A stretch of DNA of 64,000 nucleotides from NCBI GenBank assembly GCA_964006375.1, contig OZ023267.1, positions 22,184,239-22,248,238 of the forward strand. Direction: 5' to 3'. Positions 12,600 to 29,085 of this stretch are shown here, in pieces. Both the position numbers and the translations under genes were made by a program. This DNA is from Tillus elongatus. Taxonomy: Eukaryota > Arthropoda > Insecta > Coleoptera > Cleridae. Position 1 is the first letter of the stretch. Every line of letters starts with the position of its first letter. A model generated the notes under the pieces. That model searched no databases. It was not told where the DNA came from and saw only the letters and a program-made list of their open reading frames with translations.

Positions 12600-12790
12600 C
12601 TCCCTCACGGTATCGTTCTTTACCTAAGATTCAGTATAAAAGGTGATGTAAGTAGTAAAGTAGTTATAACTTTCCATCATCTGATGACGCTAACTTTGTC
12701 AGTGAAACGATCGTGAGGTCTTTAAAAAGATGTGCTGTGGTGATTTGGGTTTTCCAAGTGTACTTGGTGTCTCTTTAAAATTGTTAATTA
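12600..12790 (+). mobile_element. Penelope-type end fragment
   Basis: About 80% alike to the centre of the 8.8-10 kb palindrome (gacgctaactttgt, gtgaaacgatcg, aggtctttaaaaa, ggtgatttgggt). It contains the hammerhead relic listed separately. Confidence 0.55.
12676..12720 (+). ncRNA. hammerhead ribozyme relic
   Basis: Exact core CTGATGA at 12681-12687 and GAAA at 12704-12707. Stem II has one mismatch, and stem III ACGATCGT is self-complementary. The base at the cleavage position is G, which hammerheads do not accept, and stem I is weak. Likely decayed. Confidence 0.55.
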
Positions 12791-13555
12791 GACTCGTATC
12801 CGATAAAATTTATGAAATATTAGATTTGATATAATATAAATGTAGATAAAATTTTATATCGTGTTTAAAAAATACATGGGGGGTAACTGTTGGTTTTGCT
12901 GTTGGTTATTTTATTTCGTTATTTCAGATCTCCGCAACGATCTATTCTGTGAAGTAATTACAATAGCCTTCACCCTACTATTAAAGCAGATAAGTATATA
13001 ATGGCTGGTTGGTTGAGATATGATAATATAGCGTGTAATTTTTGCGGAATTATATGAAATTATTATTCTTAGAAGTAGATAATCATAACACAAGAACAAG
13101 AGATTATGTGAAATATATTGCTGTTCTTATCGCATAATGAAACTTTATATCTTTAATTTCAAATAAACCATTCTAAGCTGCTTTATTATACACAAAAAAG
13201 AGGCTATAAGACGTGTTGCATAAAAGTAAATGGCAAGGTTTTAAGTAATCACACAAAGGACGAAAGTATCGTAGTTTAATAATGCGATTAAGTGGTTACA
13301 TGCAAAAGATGGCAATCTGCTTCTTTACTTATAGTGCAGCTGACAAAACATAACATTGAAATATTGAGGAAAATGTAAGTCATTCTATTTAAAAGAAACG
13401 GTTTGGAAGGAACTGTCGATACAGCCATTGCAGCTGGATTATTTTCTAAAATAGGTTGCAAAATGATCAATATGTATAAAAGTCGCTCAGCTCAAATGTG
13501 GCTTATAAAATACACGAGACTAGCTACAGCGATTGAGAACTTTCCATGCAAAAGT
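12791..13555. other. unassigned AT-rich region
   Basis: Nothing supported. Confidence 0.4.
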
Positions 13556-13600
13556 TTGGGACGCAGCAAGTGCGTTGAGGTAGTGAATTCTCATAAGAGC
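13556..13600 (+). mobile_element. HINE sub-terminal repeat, solitary
   Basis: gggacgcagcaagtgcgttg followed by gtagtgaattctcat. The rest of the element is not recognisable downstream. Confidence 0.6.
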
Positions 13601-13720
13601 AATATACAGGCTGTCGCTTGAAAACATAACAGACCAATTTGCGCCCAGAGAATTTTTTTAAGAAACGCTGAAACACGTCAATTTAAATATTGAGGGGGAC
13701 ATGTTTTCAGATAAAACTCA

Positions 13721-15922
13721 ATGTTGTCACATCAACCCCTTAAGGGTGGTGATAACAACCCTTATATTTTGGCTAAAGCAGAATCATTAAAAAGACAGTA
13801 TCATACCTTTAGAAGTTACAAAAATTTTAATATCAATCAATTCAAGAGTGATTTGTCTGCTGTAGACTGGATGCATTATTATAGATTAAACAGCGCTGAA
13901 GATAAAGCAGCATCACTTACTAATGTTTTGAATAAACTTTTCGATACGCATGCCCCTATCGTTACGGTACGAATAACGAAAAAACCGGCTCCATGGCTAA
14001 CGGATAGTATCAAGAATATTATGAAACAGCGTGATAAAGCTTATAATAGGTTCAAAGATAGTCGCGATCCCATTGATTGGCAAAATTATAAACTAATTAG
14101 AAACCGAACTACAAATGCCATAAAAAAAGAAAAACTTGCATTTGCGGAGCGTATGCTGTCTGCAAGTAAAAATAATAGGACGGCCTGGTCTTTGGCTAAT
14201 AGATTTGGCATTATTACAAAAAAAGACAATATGTTACCATCACATTTGAGTGACGCAAACAAAATAAATCAATACCTCACGTCTATTAACAGTAGTAAGG
14301 CTGATATTAGCGAATTAAAAACATATTACAATAGTAATATTTACAAAAATGCAAATAACTTCCATTTTAAACTTGTCAATGAAACAAATATTATGAGGCA
14401 TATAGCCTCAATAAAAACAAAAGCTAAAGGCTTTGATGGTGTGAGTGTCGACATGATTCACCTATGTCTCCCGGAAATTCTCCCTCAGCTGCTTCATCTT
14501 GTAAACTTTTGTATTGAGACAAAGTGCTTTCCCAAAGTTTGGAAAGTTGCAAAGGTTTTCATGTTTCCAAAAGGAAATAATCCAACTGAGTTTAATCATT
14601 TAAGACCTATAAGCATTTTCCCAGTTCTTTCAAAGTTATTGGAGAAAGTGATGTCCGAGCAGATAACTGCTTACCTTGGGGACAACAACATCTTGCCAAA
14701 TGTACAGTCCGGATTTGTTAGGGGCAGGTCCACCACAACAGCATTAGCAAATATTAATGATGACATCCTCACAGCTAACGATAAAAATCAAGTTACAGCT
14801 TTGGTATTGCTAGACTACAGTAAAGCTTTTGATACGATCAGTCATGAACTATTGTGCTCGAAGTTACAATATATTGGTTTCAATCATGACGCCGTTCAGT
14901 TTATAGAAAGTTACTTTTCAGATAGGGCACAGAGGGTTGTCTGCGGGTCGGATGTATCGGATTCTTTAAGTTTATTAAAGGGGGTTCCACAGGGCTCTAT
15001 CTTGGGCCCCCTTTTATTCAATATTTATACGTTTGATTTTCAAGAACAAATTATCTCAAGTAAAATACACTTCTATGCCGATGATACCCAACTTTACAAA
15101 TCCTTTCCTGTCGAAAATGCCTTAGACGCTATAGCAAGTTTAAATGCAGACCTTGATAGGTTAGTCAGGACAGCAAAGAAGCATGATCTTGCGATAAATG
15201 TCAATAAGTGTTGCGTACTTTATTTTGGCAGGAAAGTCAGTAGGAATAGGGTTTGTTCTCAAAATATTGATATTTTGATAGATGGGAGTCGCTTGGAAGC
15301 AAAACAATCTGCAAGGAATCTTGGTCTCATAATAGATAACAATTTAAAATTTTCTGATCACGTCACTAATCTTCGTAGAGCTAGCTTTGGCCTATTGAAA
15401 TCTTTTTATAGCCACCGAAATTGCCTTCCAGTGAAAGTAAAAGCTCTCTTGGTAAACTCGATGATTCTCTCGCGCTTTAACCATGCTGATGTTGTGTATG
15501 GACCTGCCCTTGACAGTTGGGATCGGCAAAGAATAGAAAAGGTTCAGAAGGCATGTTTACGGTTCATCTTTAATCTAAAAAGAACAGATCGTGTTTCCTA
15601 TAAGTTAAAAGAACTAGATTGGCTGAATATGAAGAATCGCTGGAAAGTACATCTTCTTTGCTTGACTCACAAGATTGTCCTCGGGGCGGGGCCTGATTAC
15701 CTACATCAGAAGCTCTGTTTTCGGAGACAAATACATTCGCTCAATACAAGACTCGATCACTTGTTTGCCATACCTAAATATTATACGAGCCAATATCGGG
15801 GGTCTTTTTCCTATGTTGCACCACATCTGTATAATAAAATACCTTTAAAACATACTTTATGTTCTCTGCCAGGGTTTCGGAGATATGTTACAGATTTTTA
15901 TAAAAATAGTCAGTTTGCGTAG
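13721..15922 (+). CDS. LINE reverse transcriptase, endonuclease domain missing
   Basis: 733 codons without a stop. In full copies, ORF2p nicks the target and copies the LINE RNA from the nick. Here the frame begins in the linker after the endonuclease (HTFRSYKNFNINQFKSDL near residue 30), so the ATG is fortuitous. RT motifs in order: LRPISIFPVLSKLLEKV (about residue 290), LVLLDYSKAFDTISHELL (about 362), GVPQGSILGPLLFNIY (about 421) and catalytic FYADDTQLY (YADD at about 449). The C-terminal part (SMILSRFNHADVVYG, KAPHLYNKIP-like ending) is complete. The motif style and TTA tail point to CR1/Daphne-like LINEs; the clade is inferred. An open frame over 2.2 kb suggests a fairly young insertion. 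Confidence 0.88.
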   Translation: MLSHQPLKGGDNNPYILAKAESLKRQYHTFRSYKNFNINQFKSDLSAVDWMHYYRLNSAEDKAASLTNVLNKLFDTHAPIVTVRITKKPAPWLTDSIKNIMKQRDKAYNRFKDSRDPIDWQNYKLIRNRTTNAIKKEKLAFAERMLSASKNNRTAWSLANRFGIITKKDNMLPSHLSDANKINQYLTSINSSKADISELKTYYNSNIYKNANNFHFKLVNETNIMRHIASIKTKAKGFDGVSVDMIHLCLPEILPQLLHLVNFCIETKCFPKVWKVAKVFMFPKGNNPTEFNHLRPISIFPVLSKLLEKVMSEQITAYLGDNNILPNVQSGFVRGRSTTTALANINDDILTANDKNQVTALVLLDYSKAFDTISHELLCSKLQYIGFNHDAVQFIESYFSDRAQRVVCGSDVSDSLSLLKGVPQGSILGPLLFNIYTFDFQEQIISSKIHFYADDTQLYKSFPVENALDAIASLNADLDRLVRTAKKHDLAINVNKCCVLYFGRKVSRNRVCSQNIDILIDGSRLEAKQSARNLGLIIDNNLKFSDHVTNLRRASFGLLKSFYSHRNCLPVKVKALLVNSMILSRFNHADVVYGPALDSWDRQRIEKVQKACLRFIFNLKRTDRVSYKLKELDWLNMKNRWKVHLLCLTHKIVLGAGPDYLHQKLCFRRQIHSLNTRLDHLFAIPKYYTSQYRGSFSYVAPHLYNKIPLKHTLCSLPGFRRYVTDFYKNSQFA

Positions 15923-16155
15923 TGTAGTTATAATAATGCATATTCATATTTAGGAATTCCTTTCTTTCAGCTAAATTTAAGGCGCACAATTGTCAATGTT
16001 TTGTTGTTATATTGTTTTGTTGTTTTGGATACTAAGGCATTTATGATTTGTTTATTTTATAATTTGTTTATTTTGTAATTCCTACATTTTAAGTTATCTT
16101 TTAAGGGTTAAGTGGAAGAAAATTGTAAAATTAACTTCGCCCTAATAAAGACCTC

Positions 16156-16201
<46 letters not shown>
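16156..16201. repeat. (TTA)n LINE tail
   Basis: About 15 TTA units directly after the LINE 3' UTR. Confidence 0.95.
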
Positions 16202-16429
16202 ATAGGGAACATGGGTCGACTGTTACATCATTTTAAAGCTGTTTCTTTTCTGAATTCAGCACACTAATTGTTTTACGTTTTATTAACTCGTTTAAAAAAG
16301 ATTCACAGTTGGAGTTGCAAGAACGTAGTTCATTCATTGTAATAAAAAATGCATTAATTAGTCAATTTTTCGTAAAAAAAAAACCTAAAAAACAAAACCA
16401 AACGTTCAAAAATGTTTATTCAGTTAAGG
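16202..16429. other. unassigned spacer
   Basis: Nothing supported between the LINE tail and the transposase fragment. Confidence 0.4.
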
Positions 16430-16930
16430 AAGTGTTCAAATTGTTGACCACCAGCTTCCATACAAAAGTACAAATTTTGTTCAAAACGAGCTCTGACATC
16501 TGGAGCCTTGTGGAGTTATTAGACGGCATTCTTCAACAATGTGTCGTCGTAGTTCTTCCAGAGACTTTGGTTCTGTTGCGAAAATTCGACTCTTCAAATG
16601 GCCCTATGGAAAGAAGTCTAAAGGAATTAAATCCAGGATCTAGGGGGCCCCTCAATAGCAGCTCTACGCCCAATCCATTGCACTGGAAACTCTTTGTTCG
16701 AAAACTCCTTAACACGTTGTGAAAAATGCGGAGGAGCTCCATCTTGTTGAAACACTAATTGATTTTCTTGATAGCGGTCATCATTTTCAACAACGTCAAT
16801 TAGTAGAGGGTAAACGATGTCTTCTAGTAACTCCAAATACCTTTCTCCACTTAAATTGCCATCAAGAAAAATTGGTCCGATTAAAAGTTCTCCAAAAATG
16901 CGATTCCAGGCATTCAATTTTTGTGGAGTT
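16430..16930 (-). pseudogene. DD41D transposase fragment
   Basis: Minus-strand frame with LIGPIFLDGNLSGERYLELL and QQDGAPPHFSQRVKEF followed by QWIGRRAAIEGPPRS. A one-base shift near 16636 restores LDLIPLDFF*GHLKSRIF and EELRRHIVEEC. The aspartate spacing is again about 41. It has a frameshift and a stop where W of WG is expected. It is nearer to the intact 2.5-kb transposase (WIGRR, IEWPARS-like) than to the 19-kb copy. Confidence 0.85.
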
Positions 16931-16959
16931 TGATTGTGGACTTCGTGAAAATTTCTTCT

Positions 16960-20600
<3,641 letters not shown>

Positions 20601-21739
20601 TGATTTCTGTTGCCTCCGTGGCGATTTCGGTTGCTGGCCTCGTATTGGATGGCTATACTGAGATGATAGCTTTAACTTTTTTTCCTTTAATGTGATAAGA
20701 TTCAGTTTAGTTGATTAATTTTAATACAAGTTTTTCCGGAATTATATTTTACATATTTTGGAAAAGGCTGCATGACATACCTACGCCCTGTTATTAGAAA
20801 ATAAAGTTATGAAGTCAAATAGAACAAACAAGGATTGATATATTACATTTCACTCAAAGTTTCTAACCAACTGAATGTCACAATTTAATTACCATACTAA
20901 ATTGATAGATAGAAGACATTCAGATGTTTTTAGGTAGATTAAATAGCGACGCAGGAACTATTCCTTTTTGTTGTGGACCCAGAAAAATATCATCTACGTC
21001 TATATTTAGTACAGAACGGTTCCACGAAGTAAAGGCAACAATAGTTAATGAATTTAAGTAAATGGCTTGTAAAATTAATTAATAATTTCAACATGTATGT
21101 GTGCACAGGGAAAGTAGTGGCATTGGAAGGTTATTCATCATCCACAAATCACATTCAACGAAGGTAAGTTTAAGCAGATATAGTGGTGTGTTTATCATAA
21201 TCTAAATTACGTTATATATTGTAAAACTCATGAAAATTCGCTACTATAACGCACCTTCTGCGTGCCGACTTTTATAGGTATAAAAACGATCGAATAAGTT
21301 TAGCTGGTATGGGCAAGTTTCCTTAAAACCGATTGGAAGCCGGTTTTTTAATAGACTAGAAACTGAAATGCCTGTTTCTCACTAATAGTTATATAAACTT
21401 GCCGAAAGTGAAAATAAAGTTAGTAATAAATTGTCCGATGCCTGCAATTGATAGTAACTTTTCAGAGGATATATCGGAGTAAGCTAGTGAGGCTGGAAGC
21501 CCATCACGGATACTACACTAATCTATAACAAGATAAAGCTCTATACACACCTACCCAAACGAATATACTCTAAACTTTCGCTAAATACAGGGACTTCCTA
21601 GTGCGTTTTGAAAGTACCAACAGTTCTTCCAGTTAGTATTTTATATAATTCATTTGAAACTTTGATGGGTGACCTCTAAGAGGCAGTAGTATTAGTGGTA
21701 GTAGTTTCAGGTAAGCAAGCAGCAGTGTTCTAACACCAG
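20601..21739. other. unassigned region with a HINE scrap
   Basis: Only 21230-21272 is recognised: gaaaattcgctactataacg followed by a diverged HINE sub-terminal repeat. The rest shows no supported feature. Confidence 0.45.
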
Positions 21740-22760
21740 TAGAGCACTGATGGGGACAGACGAGGAATTGAGAGGGACTGCGGGAGTTCCGCAGGGATCG
21801 GTTCTGGGTCTTACCCTGCGGAATGTCCTGTATAACAATTTACTGCGTCTGGAGCCGCCAGAGGGCTTCACGTTCATTGGTTTTGCAGATGACTTAGCGG
21901 TTGTGGTGTGTGCAAGAGACGAAGATGAGTTGATATTCATAAACCTCTGGATGTCCTATAATGAGTTGGACCTGGCTCCAGTAAAGACACAGGTGGTGAT
22001 CTTGACGGGCACTAGAAAGAGTGTAAACTCGCGCTTCCATCTGTAGGGGAGATAATTCGAACCTGCGAAGGCGGTGCATTACTTGGGAGTATCGATAGGC
22101 CACAATTGCATCTTTAAGAATCATGTGAAGGCTGTCGTGAAGAGGGTAGAGGAGAAAACATCTACTCTGGCAAGAATAGTGCCAAATGTTGGTGGTCCGC
22201 TACACTATATAAGGCAAATCCTCGGTGACCTCGATATTTATGTATGCGGATCCCATATGGAGTGCCATATATATGCGCAAGTGATGAAAAGGGTACAGAG
22301 AAAAATCTTGTTGTGGATGATTTGCGCTTATAGGACAGTGTCTGCTAAGGCAGTCCTGGCTGTGGCAGGAATTGCACCAATCAAAATACTGGCGTGGGAA
22401 CAAAAGTATGCCCATGAAAGGGGAGGAGGACATGGAGCAGAAAGAAGGGCACATCAGCTAAATCTAAGAAAATTGCAGGGCAGTTGGGACGAAAACGAGA
22501 GTGTAGCCCAGTGGACCAAGAAATTAATCAAACAGTTGGAGCCGTGGGTCCTGTGTGGGCATCGTAGTGTTGACTATTTCCTGACTTAGTTCCTGACGGG
22601 TCACGCATCATTACGCAGCTACACAGAAAAAAATTTGGAAGACCGGGGATAGCAACTGCGTGCGCTATGGTGAAATAGACTCTACAGAACACACAGTGTT
22701 GTTATGTCAGAGACGCCAAAACATTAGACAAGAAACTATTAAAAGCGTAGGACTCACGGT
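21740..22760 (+). pseudogene. R1-clade-like LINE reverse transcriptase remnant
   Basis: The frame shows GVPQGSVLGLTLRNVLYNNL, GFADDLAVVVCARDEDELIF (catalytic FADD) and LAPVKTQVVILTGTRK. After a stop and frameshift near 22045 it continues HYLGVSIGHNCIFKNHVKAV, KILLWMICAYRTVSAKAVLA and IAPIKILAWEQ. A further break leads to TEHTVLLCQRR near 22690, like the C-terminal zinc-binding region. The order and motif style are those of R1/R1-like insect LINEs. The N-terminal half and endonuclease are missing. Confidence 0.8.
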
Positions 22761-23193
22761 GTCCAGCGAAAACATTTTGTCGCAAATGACCAAGAGTGAA
22801 AAAATAAAGAAAGACAATACACAACATGATAAAAGAAATAATAAAGGAAAATAAATATGAATAGAAGTGCCAGCAGTTCCTTGTAACATCAGCTCCTCCC
22901 TAAGAGAAAAGAGTGCACAGCCCAGCGCACTGAAGATAGTTTCACAAGCGACAGTTTCAGGCTGCAACGGCTGAAGCGGCTTAAGTCGACAAGAGTCCGA
23001 CATTATATGAGACTCCCTTCAAGATGCCCATGTTGGTTTTTTCTGCTAAAAAGAGACGGTCGTAGACTCTTTTGCATCGAACAACCGTGCCCTAAGTGTT
23101 TTCAGTTCCATCATCAATATTGATTTATCTTCAAGCAAAGGTAATTAGGTAGAGTTGAAAAGGTAACATAAAAATACGCCGCATTTGCTTTAC
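22761..23193. other. unassigned; possible LINE 3' UTR
   Basis: Follows the R1-like coding remnant and may hold its 3' UTR. No poly-A or target duplication recognised. Confidence 0.35.
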
Positions 23194-23664
23194 TACATTG
23201 CATTACATTACCTTACATTGCATTACACTACATTACATTACATTACATTACATTACATTACATTACATTACATTACATTACATTACATTACATTACATTA
23301 CATTACATTACATTACATTACATTACATTACATTACATTACATTACATTACATTACATTACATTACATTACATTACATTACATTACATTACATTACATTA
23401 CATTACATTACATTACATTACATTACATTACATTACATTACATTACATTACATTACATTACATTACATTACATTACATTACATTACATTACATTACATTA
23501 CATTACATTACATTACATCACATTACATCACATTACATCACATTACATCACATCACATCACATCACATCACATCACATCACATCACATCACATCACATCA
23601 CATCACATTACATTACATTACATTACATTACATTACGTTACGTTACGTTACGTTATATTACATT
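23194..23664. repeat. (CATTA)n pentanucleotide array with CATCA and CGTTA blocks
   Basis: About 470 bp. Pure CATTA runs to about 23515, then alternating CATTA/CATCA, then pure CATCA to about 23605, CATTA again, then CGTTA at 23636-23655. The long YITLH-type frames are repeat artefacts. Confidence 0.97.
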
Positions 23665-24479
23665 CACACAAACAGCATATGTCTGTATTAATCAAGATCG
23701 GGTGCTTACTCAGCTTACAGCCATGTTTTTGTTTTACCCGATCCGCACAACCAACATCTCAAGTCACATTTGAGCCAACATTTATATAAGCAGATTCCTT
23801 GCATATTGCAATCTGACCCCCCAGCGGTAGACATGAAGACAGACAGATCAGCAGGTTTCAGTTATCTGAATGTTAGCATGAAGAAGACCAGCGTGATAAC
23901 CTTCTCAGGCTTAGTTTTCATATAAAATAAACGTAGTTAAAATATATGCATTTATCTTGTAACTTTTGCAGCAGTTACTATGCTGTTAATTTTATATAAT
24001 AAATATTTATTTAAAAGAAGGCGATGAGTAGCAGTTGCAAATTCGCGTTCATTTGTCTAGAAAGTCGTAATTTATTTTCAACTGATAACTTATGCGGCTC
24101 TCGGTCCGAAGAAAGGCTGTGGCGAAGCCAGTTTCGTATTCTTGTCCACTTGTTTGTTTCCCTCTATCTAGGTGTGCCATGAGATTGACACCAGTTAAAC
24201 ACTCTTTATCATGGTCCGCTCTTTCAAGAACTCTGCACACATCTGGACGAGCAACGATCTTTATGTGGATCAACTGGCCACCATAACAGCAACATGCTTA
24301 TCCAAAGCAAATGTATAGACTGTCCTTGGGGCAGGTTCTATTGGGTAGCGTCAGGGAGCTACCGACAAAAAACATAAACTTTGTGGCCCGCATGAAAGTT
24401 TTTTGCCAGTGTTAAGTATTTTATAGCATTTCGAAAAGGCGCCTAGCTTTGTGGCAATAAACCATCAAATTTCCCAACG
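23665..24479. other. unassigned region
   Basis: No supported gene. Short frames near 24050-24290 overlap on both strands and match nothing I recognise. Confidence 0.4.
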
Positions 24480-26803
<2,324 letters not shown>

Positions 26804-26907
26804 GACTGTGTACAACCAAGTAACAATTTTGTAGATTGTCAGCCCTGGCCCGTTTCTTCCCTAATATAGGGACAATAAGGCTAGATGTATTCTCACCATC
26901 ATTAGAA

Positions 26908-26948
26908 CCGCAGACCGGTTTCGCTCTAATTAGAGCTTGTCAGTGTAG
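26908..26948 (-). ncRNA. hammerhead-like motif, left arm
   Basis: Minus strand: CTGACAA core (revcomp of 26937-26943; the consensus G8 is A), a perfect five-pair stem II GCTCT/AGAGC, GAAA (26919-26922), and self-complementary stem III ACCGGT followed by C and TGCGG. Stem I pairs only partly. Confidence 0.6.
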
Positions 26949-27037
26949 CATACTGATTACAGCGATAACACACCTATAAAATAATACGGATAGAATAGCC
27001 AGCTGTAAGATGTACAAGATGTACGATGTAATTAGTA

Positions 27038-27086
27038 TACCGCTCTGACGATCTCTAATTTAAGCTATATCCGTCTGCGGTTCTGA
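27038..27086 (+). ncRNA. hammerhead-like motif, right arm
   Basis: Plus strand: exact core CTGACGA at 27045-27051 and a perfect stem I (ACCGC before, GCGGT after the CCGTC site). Stem II is broken and the GAAA box reads TATA. The damage is complementary to that of the left arm. Confidence 0.5.
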
Positions 27087-27190
27087 TTATGGTGAAAATA
27101 CATCTAGCCTTACATACGTTGACCCTATATTGGGGAAGAAATATGACAGCGCTGACAATTTACAAAATTGTTAGTTGGTTGTGCACAGTC

Positions 27191-27489
27191 TCTATTTCAT
27201 AACATTTTGTGTTATTTGGAGCTGCCGTGATAACTTACAACCTGGTTTCGTGCCGATGAGGCGACCCTGTCGGACATCTAACAATATTGAATGTTTCTAC
27301 TTGTTCAAGTTATTGGCTATGTAGATGTTTTCCATTTTGACAGTCCTATCTTTCATTTTCTTAATTACTTTTGTATCATTATACTTATTTATAGTTACAT
27401 TATTTTTAGCACACCATCCTCTAGAATGTTCTTTCAAGTTAACCAATTCAAACCAATTTCAAGTAATTTAAATTTGCCCACTTATCTTT
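27191..27489. other. unassigned spacer
   Basis: Nothing supported. Confidence 0.4.
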
Positions 27490-27997
27490 GGGTAAGTTGA
27501 ATAAAAAGGCTTTTTCTTTCCAAACAAATGTTTATTCCTTGTCCCGACGCGTTTCGACCTGTTAATCGGTCATCCTCAGGGGAATCTAGAATTTACAAAA
27601 AGGCTTGTCGGAAAAACTGAGTTTTTCGGTAGACTAATTCTGCGAGGGTACAACACAAAGTATAAAAGATATAAAGGAGGTACCAATAACTGACCTCAAC
27701 ATTAAGTTAAACGTTTAAAAGCTATCTAACTACGCAACTACCAAAGATAACAAGTTAACAAGTATCGACTACAACATGCAATCAAAGCAAATACAAGTCA
27801 AATTGAACCGTAACAAACGTAAATTTGCCCTGAGATTTAAAAGTTCACAATAAATATAAAAACTTTTAAAAAATCTTAAAAAGCTACCCTCTAGAAGGGT
27901 CTCAAGTTAAGCTGAAGGTTAAAAATTGAAGCAGCAGCTTTACCTTCAGCTTAACTTAAGACTCTTTGACTGTTTGAAAGTGTTTTTAAATCTCAGG

Positions 27998-27999
<2 letters not shown>
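27490..27999 (-). mobile_element. Penelope-like terminal region with hammerhead
   Basis: Non-coding sequence with short internal inverted repeats (aagttaagctgaaggt near 27906 against accttcagcttaactt near 27944; ccctgagatttaaaa near 27829 against a mirror near 27990) and the hammerhead at 27541-27595. It ends at a (TA)n run, like the other Penelope ends here. Confidence 0.55.
27541..27595 (-). ncRNA. type I hammerhead ribozyme, complete core
   Basis: Minus strand, 5' to 3': stem I strand TTCCC; core CTGAGGA (plus 27573-27579); one unpaired U; stem II GACC...GGTC; GAAA (27552-27555); stem III ACGCGT; then C. Cleavage is predicted between 27546 and 27545, followed by the stem I partner GGGA. 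All conserved core bases are present. ACGCGT is self-complementary, so stem III would form best between two motifs, as reported for Penelope-like elements. Self-cleavage is predicted, not shown. Confidence 0.82.

Positions 28000-28082
<83 letters not shown>
28000..28082. repeat. (TA)n microsatellite
   Basis: Between the two Penelope-type terminal regions. Confidence 0.95.
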
Positions 28083-28085
<3 letters not shown>

Positions 28086-28154
28086 GACAAAATTCCACGG
28101 TCTTTAATGTGAGACATACTTGGTTCTCGGGTTGAACCGCGTCCAGAATTTATG

Positions 28155-28200
28155 AAAACTCGACGTTTCGGCTCCTGTTTTGGAGCCACTTTCAAGAGGT
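28155..28200 (-). ncRNA. degenerate hammerhead motif
   Basis: Minus strand CTC-TTGAAAG-T-GGCTCC...GGAGCC-GAAACGTC-GAG. Stem I, stem II, GAAA and a minimal stem III are present. The core has U at C3, A at G8 and G at A9, so cleavage is doubtful. Confidence 0.5.
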
Positions 28201-28455
28201 AAAGGAAATATATAAGCACACTCTAAGGCCTCAATCTGCCGACTCCTTAGAGCGGTGGACAAAGGTGGGTTGGGTTGGTTTCAAGAGGTAAAGGAAATAT
28301 GTAAGGACACTCTAAGGCCTCAATCTGCCTACTCCTTAGAGCGGTGGACAAAGGTGGGTTGGGTTGGTTTCAAGAGGTAAAGAAAATATGTAAGGACACT
28401 CTAAGGCCTCAATCTGCCCACTCTTTAGAGCGGTGGACAAAGATGGGTTGAGTTG
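28191..28455 (-). repeat. three ~101-bp tandem repeats (inverted arm)
   Basis: Each unit contains ggtaaag-aaatatgtaagg, cactctaaggcctcaatctg and agagcggtggacaaag. Mirror images lie at 28690-29040 and direct relatives at 48680-48920. Confidence 0.9.
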
Positions 28456-28689
28456 TGGTAGCTTAATCCTCCTCATCCTCTAAGTACCGTGACCAAAGCC
28501 CTCCACTTAATTGACCTTGACCCTACTACTTTCACTGACAACGAAGCAGGTAAACGGAACGACATATATAAGACAAGACCCGCAACGAACTGCCAGATCT
28601 CTGGTGTAGGGGTGAACACACTGACACCTAACAGACGATCTCCGGCGAGATTTGGGGAGTAGGCAGATTGAGGCCCCGTAATCTAGCTA

Positions 28690-29040
28690 CAACAACTTAA
28701 CCCACCTTTGTCCACCGCTCTAAGGAGTACGCAGATTGAGGCCTTAAACTGTCCTTACATATTTCCTTTACCTCTTGAAACCAACAAAACCCACCTTTGT
28801 CCACCGCTCTAAGGAGTCGGTAGATTGAGGCTTTAGAGTGTCCTTACATATTTCCTTTACCTCTTAAAACTAACCCAACCCACCTTTGTCCACCGCTCTA
28901 AGGAGTAGGCAAATTGAGGCCTTACAGTGTCCTTACATATTTTCTTTACCTTTTGAAACCAACTAAACCCACCTTTGTCCACCTCTCTAAGGAGTAGGCA
29001 GATTGAGGCCTTAGAATGTCCTTATATATTTTTGTTACCC
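28690..29040 (+). repeat. four ~101-bp tandem repeats (right arm)
   Basis: Units share cctttgtccac, ctctaaggagt-g, agattgaggcctta and tccttacatatttcctttac. Confidence 0.9.
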
Positions 29041-29085
29041 CATGAAAATGGCTCCAAAACAGGAACCGAAACGTCTAGTTTTCAT
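29036..29085 (+). ncRNA. degenerate hammerhead motif
   Basis: ATGAAAA core-like block, GGCTCC/GGAACC stem II with one mismatch, GAAACGTC. Further decayed than its partner at 28155-28200. Confidence 0.4.

Larger units (their letters stand above)
13721..16201 (+). mobile_element. 5'-truncated CR1/Jockey-type LINE
   Basis: Holds a reverse transcriptase ORF without its endonuclease part, a short 3' UTR with AATAAA at 16143, and a terminal (TTA)n run. Loss of the 5' end is typical of target-primed reverse transcription. The exact 5' junction is not clear, probably near 13730-13790. Confidence 0.85.
26804..27190. mobile_element. foldback element with a hammerhead motif in each arm
   Basis: Arms of roughly 160 bp (gactgtgtacaacc at 26804 against ggttgtgcacagtc ending 27190; aaggctagatgtattctcacc near 26877 against its mirror near 27100). 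Each arm carries a hammerhead-like motif, read outward on opposite strands. This resembles inverted Penelope terminal repeats without the coding part. Confidence 0.7.

Noticed and set aside
23194..23664. Interstitial telomere
   Set aside because: The unit CATTA differs from the insect telomere unit TTAGG, and nothing else indicates a chromosome end.
23185..23773. 168- and 191-codon frames of the CATTA array
   Set aside because: The five-base period keeps a frame open and gives ITLHY repeats. No start context or function.
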